Source: Hymenochaete sp. R1
Taxonomy: Eukaryota; Basidiomycota; Agaricomycetes; Hymenochaetales; Hymenochaetaceae
Assembly: GCA_019400425.1 (NCBI GenBank)
Contig: JAFREE010000010.1
Span: forward strand, 1 to 64,000
Reading direction: 5' to 3'
Length of the DNA: 64,000 bases
Shown here in pieces: positions 22,256 to 31,896 of the stretch; the first letter of the stretch is position 1, and each line of letters begins with the position of its first letter. The notes under the pieces were generated by a model. That model saw only the letters and a list, made by a program, of their open reading frames with translations, ran no database searches and had not been told where the DNA came from. The translations under genes were made by a program, and so were the position numbers.

Positions 22256-22972
22256 AAGCACGTTCTCGGTAGATTTAATTACTCACTATCTTCTTCCCGC
22301 GCTAGGCGGCCTGGACTTTCAAACTAATACTCTCCCACGGCTTGCAGCATTTGTGATGTCAGCGCTGAAAATGATACTTTTGGCGGCTTCAATCTATGAT
22401 ATTTGCCTCATGCACGTTTCTTCGGGTGATGCAACCAGGTTCTACTGTATTCGAATCATGATTTGCTCGTCAAGGAAACGAGCGAATCCGAGAAAGCCTG
22501 CCAATCGCAAGTTGCGTCGCTCTGTAAAATCATGAAGCGCTGACCGTCGCCAAGGCGGCGGGAAAGCGCATTCCGCTTCCACACCTTTGGGTCCACAGCG
22601 TATCTCCTCTTATAATATGCATCCGCTCCCTATCTCTCTCCCCCTTCCTCACATCTTCGACCTTCGCCTTCAACTTCTTTATTTTCTTTATTTTTTCTCC
22701 CTTCGTCTTCTTCAACAACCTCTTACGGTGCGTGTTTACAAATTATTCGCCTGTCCCTTACTGACGTGGTCCTATTTTCAGAACGCTTGCGTTCTTTACA
22801 TTCACTTGCTTGAGGCGCTGGAATTTTGAAGTCTGCAAGACAGCACACCACCTAACCAGCGTAGACCGCATCCATTCGTTTTCTCGCAAACGCCCTTTTT
22901 ATTCGACCTTCGTCCCCAACGACTTTTTCATTTTAATTTTTGGATCCGAAAAACGTTCTACCTTCTACTTCA
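22256..22972. other. Intergenic region and CT-rich leader of the secreted protein gene
   Basis: No supportable gene. The right part (22610-22970) is pyrimidine-rich promoter/leader. A plus-strand open frame at 22215-22535 overlaps the end of the carrier gene in another frame and has no features. Confidence 0.5.
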
Positions 22973-24751
22973 ATGTCTTCGGTCCTTCTCAGTCTTGCTC
23001 TTGCCGGCTCTGCGGCCGCCCAAATTATGGTCAATGGCATGTCGATGGTGCCTGTAGCTGCCTCCTCATCCGCAGTGGCTTCGTCGGGAGGGTATTATGG
23101 AAGCTCAGCTCCAGCTCAAGCAACGGACGCTGCGAGCGCCACTTACGGAGCGTCCTCCGCAGAGTACACATCACCGCCAAGCTCATCCTACGATATCTAC
23201 TCAATGATGCCATACGATTCCATGACTGCAGGGGGTTACTCAAGCTTGGACTGTGGTTATGGGTACTCAAAAGCTTATGATGGATCTTGCCAATCAATGT
23301 CGTGGGTGTGTGGAAGTTTAGCTGGACAGACTCTATTGTTGCTAAAGGATTTGGCAGTACTCCTACGAGGGATGTTATGAGACTATCATAATCAACCAGT
23401 AAGGTTTTTTTTTCGATGATATTTCATTTTGCTAAACTTTTCTTTTTAAATTAGTAAAACTACGGAAAAAGAGACGATGACCGTCACAGAGACTGCCACC
23501 AGTGAGTAATGTCAATCTATCATAGTTCGGTGCCTTAACGGTTCTGCTTCAAGTGTACAACACCGTTACAATGACAGAGGTCATGACTACCACAGTTGAG
23601 AAAGATAACACAGTCACGGCGACAGAGGTGTGCTAATCGCGTACTTTTTAATTTGAGATTCTCAAGAGATTTTCAGGTCATGACGTCGACCGAGCTCGTT
23701 CCAACCACGTGAGTATTTATGTCTAATGTCAGGGAAAATATATTGAATTTAACGGTCTCTTAGGCGTGTATGGGTCTCAACTGAAGTCGTTAGCGATACA
23801 GGTTCGATGAATATCATGATCGCCTCTCACTGTGCCAAAGAGATTTACATTAATTATAGTCACCAACTTGTATACGTTGACCGCTACGGAGACGAAGACC
23901 CAGGTACAAATTTTCTCCTAGATTCATGGATCACAGTAGCTCACTCTCACTCAATCAGATCAACACATATATCTCAACCCAGACCGACTCAGTCACTGCT
24001 ACGGAAACGCAAACTAAGGATGTCACGATGGTGTCCACTGAGCTCGTGCCAACGACTTAGTAAGTCTACCACCCGGCTCCTGTTGACTTTGCGCTGATAT
24101 ATCACAATAAGTGTGTCTACAGAGGTCATCAATAACACGCAGACGATTGAGAAGACGTACGATGTCACGATGACTGTGGTATCGTCAAGTGTTTCCACTG
24201 CTGTGAGGATGTTTTTCTTCACTGCTTATATTGCGTAGAACTAACCCATCCATCCATCAGACCCAGAGTGTCACGGAAACACAAGTGTCAACGGAATCAG
24301 TGATCTCTACGAACAGTGTAAGTCTCAGTTTCTCGTTGGACAGGCAAATCCCTAATCATCGTTTAACAGGTCACTGCAACAGAGTCTGTTACGGCAACGG
24401 CAACCGTTTCCGAAGTGTCCACAGCTACAGAGACTGTATCAGAAACCGAACTCGCCTCATGCCTGCAGTCTGTACGTTAAAACTTTAACATTTTTGATCA
24501 TTTCATGCCAGCTTATGTACACCATGCAGTGCAAGACGCAGTGGTATTTGACTACCGGAAACGGTGACATGTACAATACGTACGCTACTTCTACGTATGC
24601 CGTTTACGAGACCACGAGCTCTTCCGCATACATGGCGAGTGCAACGGCCGCGTCGTACGATACCAGCTCTGCCGCAGCATACGGGTATGGTGGAGGAAAC
24701 TACTCACCGCAAGCTGCGAGCGCGTCGGCCTCGTCCGGTGGCTACTACTAA
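22973..24751 (+). CDS. Secreted Ser/Thr-rich repetitive protein
   Basis: Starts MSSVLLSLALAGSAAAQIMV, a clear signal peptide with an AxA-Q cleavage site. A Ser/Ala/Tyr-rich region follows, with a small Cys-containing segment (LDCGYGYSKAYDGSCQSM). The long middle is built of Thr/Val repeats of the type TVTETAT, TVTATEV and STELVPTT, spread over many short exons. The end is Tyr/Ser/Ala/Gly-rich (YGYGGGNYSPQAAS) and stops at 24751. Such sequence is expected to be heavily O-mannosylated and wall- or surface-associated. I see no clear C-terminal hydrophobic GPI signal. STELVPTT followed by an intron and then VSTEV occurs twice, indicating internal duplication. About ten introns; several small exon borders are approximate. 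No enzymatic domain seen. Confidence 0.8.
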
Positions 24752-25087
24752 CCACTGCACACTGTAGTTTGTAAATCGTTTCAGTTTTTGTAGATAGACT
24801 TGAAGGACAATACTTTAGTAGGTAGTGGTTATTCGGACGTTCCCTTTCTATTATTTTCTTATTTCCTACTTCGATTTCGTAAAGGCTTCCTCTCAAATTC
24901 AATTCGGCATTCGCATGTAGCCAGACAATCATTTCCCCCCCTTAAAATGAACAATGGACTCTCAAGATATATTTAAACAGGGAAGTGCTATGATTTTAAA
25001 TAAGTGGCAAACAAGGCTAAACACAAATCGCGTATTGTATGACGAGATGACGATTGCTCTTCATCTTACTCAAAGTCTTTGTCCGTT
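24752..25087. other. Intergenic between the secreted protein and thioredoxin-like genes
   Basis: 3' flank of the secreted protein gene and promoter of the next gene. Short frames here have no features. Confidence 0.5.
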
Positions 25088-25721
25088 ATGCCTCTCCTTA
25101 AACCTTCACTTACAAGAGTCTCGTCTCTCGACGATAGCGGCGCAGATTACTACATATTTTACTCCTCCATGGATGATCATGGCGAGTTATGGTGTCCGGT
25201 GAGTCAAAGTATCAAGTCGTCATCAGTAAGCTTCGCGTTTCGATCCGCCTTCGATTTGCCTCTCTGGTACAGGATTGCAGACGAGTTGAAAACATGATTC
25301 AAATGCACTTCAAAGCCGACGACTCTCCGTGTGCTATCATCGTTTATGTTGGTCAACGTTTAGAGTAAGTACATCTTCTGGTCCTGATTTTCATAGGCTA
25401 GTAATGTGACGCTTCGAACGCTTTAGATGGAAGAATTCAGAGAATGACTTTCGAAGAGAACCATGGAATATAGGAACCGTGCCGACCATCTTACGGAAGT
25501 ACGATGTAAGAGCCTTTCTCGTGAGAAGATCGAGGAGGACTACTTACAACAATTATCGATCCTGTTGGTATCGTCTTCATCGCTCGCATGTGCCCGAACT
25601 CTAGGACGGTCAACTTGTGGACCAAAATATTACAGAAGAATCTTTAGCCATCTTCACTGACCTCGATCGAGGCTCGGCGAAGGAAGAAGATTTGGCCGGA
25701 AAACGAACCCGCATTCAATGA
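25088..25721 (+). CDS. TXNDC17-like thioredoxin (TRP14 family)
   Basis: Small cytosolic disulfide reductase of the TXNDC17/TRP14 (DUF953) family. The joined frame reads MPLLKPSLTRVSSLDD, YYIFYSSMDDHGELWCPDCR, IIVYVGQRLEWKNSENDFRR and NIGTVPTILRKYDDGQLVDQ, ending GKRTRIQ at 25721. The active site is WCPDC, the form specific to this family and different from the usual WCGPC. The cis-Pro TVPT motif is present. Three introns. The first splits WCP from DC; the last runs from GTAAGAG near 25505 to the CTAG before 25610, about 100 bp. Length about 120 aa, as usual for the family. The active-site motif spans a splice junction, so simple open-frame searches would miss this gene. Confidence 0.88.
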
Positions 25722-26122
25722 TATTTGCTACGATCCGAGCAAATCAAAGGATAAATCCTCCAATTAGGACGAAATCACAGACACATGCCCAAAGAAACAC
25801 AGCTTTTCTTCAATAATCTCCCGAGGCAATCGGAAATTTTGAAATAGACGCTGGTTCTCTACAACTGTTGTTGACTTGTTTCGCCTTGTGGTCTCTTGAA
25901 ACAATCTGTAACTGAGGGAGGTGCCCAACCCATTAGCGCGCGATTTAAGTCGTTTCTTGGTCGTTTCTTTCCCTTTCCTCTAAAGGTCGCCGGCGGGCGA
26001 AGAATTGATATGACGCATGGTGCGTCACGCTTCACCCACGAGGTTCATAACATTGGTAGAAAAAGAGAAGAGACGCAAGATACTAGAAATTTTCTATCGA
26101 TTCACCCCATTATCGACAACCC
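25722..26122. other. Intergenic upstream of the amidase
   Basis: Nothing recognisable. It holds the 3' flank of the thioredoxin-like gene and the presumed amidase promoter. An upstream coding exon of the amidase cannot be excluded. Confidence 0.45.
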
Positions 26123-27912
26123 ATGGTTGGAATCACTCCGATGCGCCCATCTGGATTCATTTTTCCGAGAGACTCCTGGAGAGAAACTGCAAACGATAAA
26201 CGCAACGAACGGGAAGAAAATCTATCGAAGTTTCGGGAATGGCGCTTGACAATCAAACTCGATCCATCAACGAAGAATGTTACGAACATCGCACGCTCCG
26301 AAATGAACGAGAAGGAGTGGGAAATTATAAACTATGACGCGACAGCGCTTGTCGATGTTGTAAAGCAGCGCAAATTTACTTGTCTTGAAGTTGTCCAAGC
26401 AACTTGCCACGCAGCTACCATCGCGCAGGATCTTACGAACTGTCTCACAGAAGTTTTCTTCGATGAGGCCCTTGATAGAGCCCGAGAATTGGACAAGTAC
26501 ATGTCCGAGAATGGAAAGCCTTTTGGTCCTTTGCACGGTCTACCCGTGTCTATTAAGGATCACATAAAAGTGAATGGCAAAGATACGGCAACAGGATATG
26601 TGGCTTGGTGTTATAAAACTGTTGCAGAAGAAGATGCGGTCGCCGTTGACATACTACGAAAGGCAGGCGCCATTATCTATGCGAAAACAAACAATCCTCA
26701 AACGTTATTGGTATGTGAATATGATTCGTCCAGAAATTGTGAACGTAAGCTAACTACTGATTGAAAGTCGCTAGAGACAGACAATAACATCTATGGTAAA
26801 ACTCGTAATCCATTCGACCTCGATCGTACCCCCGGTGGAAGCAGTGGCGGAGAGAGCGCTCTGATTTCTCTGCATGGAAGTTTCCTGGGTCTCGGGACAG
26901 ACATCGGTGGCTCTATCGTGAGCGGTCCTCAAACTTGGTTCTGGTTCTCTTATTTACCTACTGACATCTCAATAGCGCCTCCCCGCTGCACACACCGGGC
27001 TCTATGGTTTCAAAGGCTCGGTTGGAAGGCTTCCTCACCGAGGTCTGAAGGGCTCTCATGATGGCATGGACGCGATTACCGGATGTCTCGGGCCTCTCGC
27101 TCGTTCTGCCAGAGATCTTGGTCTATTCTGCAGGGTGATGGACCAATATAAACCTTGGCTTCTCGAAGCTGGTCTGTTCGAAATTCCGTGGAGAAGCGAC
27201 ATTGAGGAAGGGCGTACCTTGCCGCTCAAGCTCTGCTTTGCCATACTTTGGGACGATGGAGTTGCTTCTCCCGAACCAGCAATCACAGAAGCATTGGTTA
27301 AATGTAAAAATGCCCTTCTTAAAGCCGGCCATGCGACCATCGATTGGGAGCCAGTGCAAACCAAACAGGCATGGGAAATCATAGTGAGTGAATAAATACA
27401 CTTGGACTGAACACTGGCAAAAATTTATACAATTATAACAGTCTAGTTTATATTTTTTGGACGGTGGCAAAGAGTACTTTGATACCTTCAATCGATCCGG
27501 AGAACCTCCGGTTCCCCGAGTACAATGGATTCTTGATCAGATCCCAAATAACGGGAGGCCATATTCTATTGCGGAAACATTCCAACTCAACCTTCAAAGA
27601 GATGCCTTTCGACAAAATTTGCTGATGCAGTGGAATAGTACAGCGGGAAAGACCGGCACTAACAGACCAGTAGATGCCATTATTTGCCCAGTTGCCCCTA
27701 CGCTCGCCCCCAGGCACAATGAAACACGTTGGTGGGGATACACTTCGTATTGGAATTTGGCAGATTATCCCGCGGCCGTTTTTCCAGTTAAAAGGGTTGA
27801 TTCACTGGCTTCAGACGAATTACCTGTCTGCCTACAAATTGTTGGCCGAAGGCTGAATGAAGAAAAGACCTTAGCTATGTTGAATGTGGTGGATAAAATT
27901 TTGCATGCTTGA
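26123..27912 (+). CDS. Amidase (amidase-signature family)
   Basis: Serine hydrolase of the amidase-signature family, like fungal acetamidases. The start region has WRETANDKRNEREENLSKF and EWRLTIKLDPST, typical of fungal amidases. Catalytic triad elements: GPLHGLPVSIKDHIKVNG (Lys), RTPGGSSGGESALI (cis-Ser region) and GLGTDIGGSIRLPAA (nucleophile Ser). Later blocks are GLYGFKGSVGRLPHRG, GPLARSARDLGLF, RPVDAIICPVAPTLAPRH and LPVCLQIVGRRLNEEKTL. Four exons; introns near 26711-26767, 26920-26976 and 27384-27442. The ATG at 26123 is the most upstream in frame; a later Met seven codons on is possible. Substrate unknown: the family includes acetamidases and fatty-acid-amide hydrolases. Confidence 0.92.
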
Positions 27913-28054
27913 TGTGTGGCTGGCGTCGAAAAAAATGTCTTAATCTCTATCCCATTTGCCTTCTCAATCCTTTCTTCCCGCAAACAGAACGTTGTTTAAG
28001 TAAATGATTCTGCTTGGGACGTTGTGGGAATTATGGACAACTGTCTTCTGACCG
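27913..28054. other. Convergent 3' region between the amidase and MOCS1 genes
   Basis: 142 bp between the stops of the amidase (+) and MOCS1-type gene (-). It must hold both polyadenylation regions. Confidence 0.5.
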
Positions 28055-30399
28055 TCAAATTCTTCGTTCAAAATTCCCGGTTTTCCCTCCCGATTTTTGA
28101 GATACATGTATTCCTTCGATCGTCATTTCTTTCCCTGCCACAGCTTTAAGCATGTCCCAAATTGTTAGTAGGCTTACCGAAACCCCTGTCAACGCTTCCA
28201 TCTCGACTCCTGTTTTACCCTCGCACTTGACAGTAGCCTGGCAGTGTATGAAATAGCGTTTCGCCATGCCATCTTCCTTTCCGAAAGTCTCTTCTCCCGG
28301 CGTGAGTTCAATGGAAACGTGCGAAAGCAATAATGGATGACATAGGGGAATGAGGTCACTAGTCCGCTTACTTGCCCTGGCATAGCCCTCGGATTAGCTC
28401 GAGTCGAATCCATTGAAATGCACGTACATGATCCCAGCCAATTGAGCGATAGAGCAGACGTCGCCCTTTGACTTTGATTTGAGCATCCGTGCTTCCATTT
28501 CCGCATCTGCACCATGCACTTTATCTCCAGCGACAAGCATATATGCCATTTCTGGGATGAGGATCCGTCCTTCAGCAGTCGCTTGCCTTTTCGTCGCTGT
28601 TTTACCAGACACATTCACCATAGCCGGTTTCCCTTCTTGATCTATATGAGTCAAGCTGCCCTTCGTCGAGGCTGATGAGTAAAAGCGTGAGATCCTAGAA
28701 ATGGCCGAATACTCTAGGACCTTCCCGTTTGCCGCAAAGAGTAAAGACCTCGGAGCCGAAAGTCTTTTATTAGTATGGCTAGCCAAGACGCCTGATGACA
28801 TTTTATTGTATGAAAATATCATTACAGTGAACATCCACATAAATACAAAGAAAACACTCAACCTCCTATCTTAATCATGGGCCGATTATTCACAACATCG
28901 ATGTCTTCCATTCCACTGTGCTTTTCCTTCTTCATACCGAGTGCAGAACGAATAACACGAATTAATTCCTCGTCGGAAGAACCGTCACGGACAAGATCCC
29001 TAAGCGAAACTTCCTCGCTGTCAAACAAGCACACCTGAGGAATTTTTTTAAGTTAACTAGGTCACACGATAGGAGAGTGGTAGGCTCAAACTTTAATCTG
29101 TCCGTCTGCAGTGAGGCGTAATCTATTGCATGTTCCGCAAAAATGGTCCGACATGCTGGAAATGAAACCTATCGTGCCGAAATAACCAGGTATCCGATAC
29201 GATCGGGAAGTATCATTGAGTTCGTCCGATTCCTTTGACAATTCAGGATGTAGCATTCGAATGTGCTCCAAAAGAGTCGAGGAAGGTACCATCTTTGATT
29301 TATCCCATTTGTTGCCTTCGTAAATCAGTCGAACGTGTCGAACAACAAAATGTTGAACACCCACCATTAAACGGCATAAATTCGATAAAGCGGACAGACA
29401 ATCGTGAATATCTTTTTCAAAGGTCAGCGTGGTATGAGATGTCAATCTCTGGTTCTGTACCAACCGTGTGAGCTCAATAAACTTCGAAACTTCATCATCG
29501 TTAAGTCCTTTGACAATTACAACATTCAGCTTCACGGATTTCAATTCCTGTGAAGCTAGAGCGAGTTTTAGGGAGCGCAGCACTGCATCGTGTCCTTGTC
29601 TTCTCGTCATGATCTCGAACTTGAATGGGTCAAGAGTATCCAGGCTAGCCTAATGTCAATGGAAAAGGTAGATTCAAACAAGGGAGAGCACGCGAACCTC
29701 AAATTGAGATGTGTCAATCCACTGCCTGTAAGCATGGACAATCTTCGGTGTAAAGCTATCCCATTGCTTGTCATGGCTATAGAACGAAGCCCTAGAGGGC
29801 GTAGATCGTTCAAACGAGCTTGCGATACGCAGGCAAGTACACATCAGGTCCATGCAAAATTCTTGACGAGATGCAACTCACCAACTAATTCGACAATCGA
29901 TTTCCGCACGGTTGGCTCTCCCCCGGTCAACCGTATTTTGTTTACGCCGTGTTGGACAAATATCGTAGCTAGGCGAATTATTTCGTCATCGGAGAGTAAG
30001 TGGGATGCAGGGCTGAGGACAGTCCCTTCGCTGGGCATACAGTAGAAGCCTGGCAACAAATATAAGGGAACCAGAATTAGAATTCGATGCTACACTGACA
30101 TCGCAGATTACACCGTTCCGTAAGAGAGATTCGCAGGTAGTCGTGGCGTCTGTGGAAGGTATCGAAAAGCGCGGGAGCTAATCGTTCCGACTGATCTATT
30201 TGGGAAATTTTGAACTTGTTTTCCATGTCTTGTGAGACTAGAGAAGTAACTTTACAAATCGACCAGTTCGTACCTTTGCCCTCTCTCTGACTGTTCTTCC
30301 AATGCTATCTGGAGTCGAATCGGGCTGCAATGGAATACCATGCAACCCTCGAGACCCTACCAGCCTCTTCATTGAAGTGTTCGACAAAGAAAGGATCAT
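28055..30399 (-). CDS. MOCS1: Molybdopterin precursor synthesis gene, MoaA plus MoaC (MOCS1/CnxABC type)
   Basis: Makes cyclic pyranopterin monophosphate, the first step of molybdenum cofactor synthesis. The start is MILSLSNTSMKRLVGSRGLH, which looks mitochondrial. MoaA part: HRRHDYLRISLTERCNLRC joined across an intron to FYCMPSEG (radical SAM CxxxCxxC), IRLTGGEPTVR, SIAMTSNGIALHR, LNVVIVKGLND and the second cluster DHFCGTCNRLRLTADGQ. The MoaA frame ends MIKIGG-stop near 28858. MoaC part: MVNVSGKTATKRQATAEGRI, KGDVCSIAQLAGIM joined to ASKRTSDLIPLCHPLLLSHV, ELTPGEE, EGKTGVEMEALTGVSVSLLT and GGKTGNFERRI. The halves can be joined by splicing from GGAG/GTTGAG to ATCAG/GCGTC. MoaC could otherwise start at MSSGVLASHT. 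Confidence 0.92.
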
Positions 30400-30673
30400 G
30401 GTTGTAAGCAGGAAAGCTGCTCGAAGTGCATCGCTTCAATAACAAATAAGGTGAGTTCACGAAACGGACATTGTCGGTCAGTGTGGAAACCGTATGGTGG
30501 GTGAAGAATTGAATTGGAGCCTCAGGTTCATTCCACGTCGATCCGAGTCTGATCAGCTTTCACTGTTTCAGTTGTCAAACCGTGGTTGTCCAATACCATC
30601 TATCTCAGTCTTGCCTATCTTCCTTCATCGCTAATTCTTTTATGTCAAATTTTTCTGCTTTCGGCTCTCTATA
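30400..30673. promoter_or_regulatory. Divergent promoter between MOCS1 and the coiled-coil gene
   Basis: 274 bp between divergent start codons. No strong TATA box seen. Confidence 0.4.
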
Positions 30674-31559
30674 ATGTTCTCTGACTGGTTCGCGGACAAG
30701 TCTGATCCGCCGGATACTAGAGCTAATGTCCCACCTATACAAACCTCCGGCTTGAATGACAATGCCAATAACAACACAAAGTCCGATTCTAGTCCCTCCA
30801 CGGCGCGACAGCATACTGGTATCTTTACATCACCTCATGACGTAATTGTCGAAGATCTCGTTGGAAGATTATATGAGCTGAAGGCTGCTGCCTCCGGCGA
30901 CGATGAATCTGATGGAGTGGGTGGCAAACCCCCGAGCGACGAACGAGCTCATATGAACGATGAGTTGCCGAAGAATATTTACGACCCATATGACGGTCAA
31001 AGTATAGGTCTACTCCTCCCAAGGAACGACGCTCGGAGCTCAGAAACGAGTCTCTGGACTCATCTGGCCCAGGTTCGAGACCTTCAGAGCGAGATTGCGA
31101 GGATGCATGCACAAATGGAGGGTCTCGGCGATAGTGAACGAGGAGTTGGATCTCCTGAGCAAGCAACAGGGGAAGAGCCATTAAACATGGAGGAAGAAGC
31201 TAAAGCTGTCCAGACTGCGGAATTCTCGAAGCTCTCCGAACGTTTCAACGAAAGAAAGAAAGCGATCGAAGCAATCATGTTAAAAGTGTGTATCCTCCGT
31301 ACGAATGTTTCCCGAAAGGCCGTCTGAATTATGGTTTATGCAGCTCGAAACTTTATCCAAGGTCATCAATGACTTTCATACTTCACGCGCACCGCTCTTC
31401 CGTTCGCCTCCCGGGAGTGAACCTCAGATGCGACCTGGGGACTCTCGTATTCTTTCCAAAAGCTTACCAGGACCATTGCTTAATTTATCACAGGATAATG
31501 TGTTCAAGGAAAGCCCAGAGTCCATGGGAAATGCCTTTTTGGATTTAAATGCCCCTTAG
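30674..31559 (+). CDS. Hypothetical coiled-coil protein
   Basis: Not recognised. Two exons give about 280 aa. It starts MFSDWFADKSDPPDTRANV and is Asn/Ser/Asp-rich early on. Two likely coiled-coil segments follow: LWTHLAQVRDLQSEIARMHA, and FSKLSERFNERKKAIEAIML joined across the intron to LETLSKVINDFHTSRAP. The C-terminus is Ser/Pro-rich and ends MGNAFLDLNAP at 31559. The helical arrangement around a single short intron (near 31287-31342) suggests a scaffold or complex subunit, but no family can be named. The acidic middle (SGDDESDGVGG) is probably disordered. Confidence 0.75.
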
Positions 31560-31896
31560 CACCTCTGTATATTTTATATCACACTCACATTCGATTGAGC
31601 CAGCCTGTAGATATTTAACATAGCTCCCGCATGGTTTCATGTTCTCGTTGTCTCCTCCACCTCTCTCACTCTATTTTCAATACCGGTCTGTTTATCGCAT
31701 CGCACAACGACTCGGAAAGCTTCAAGGCAAAAATATTGATAAATGTTTATAATAATAATAATAGACTTTGACCTCAAAATGTCACGTGTGAATTTCCAGG
31801 CTTAGAGTACTAGTAAATCTAGATTAAGCTAGTAAGCTTGAGTGCCGGAAGCCGGCAACCACATCCTCCCCTTCCCATATTGTTCTTCCAATTACT
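31560..31896. other. Intergenic upstream of the UBE2O-like gene
   Basis: Noncoding 3' flank and promoter. Contains an AAT microsatellite at 31750-31763. Confidence 0.5.
31750..31763. repeat. (TAA)n microsatellite
   Basis: Four and a half perfect TAA units in intergenic sequence. Confidence 0.75.

Noticed and set aside
22215..22535. 106-codon plus-strand frame after the aspartate/glutamate carrier
   Set aside because: Overlaps the last carrier exon in another frame and has no features.
28055..28870. MoaC as a pseudogene or separate broken gene
   Set aside because: All MoaC blocks are intact once one intron (after LAGIM) is removed, and the upstream join to MoaA is in frame.
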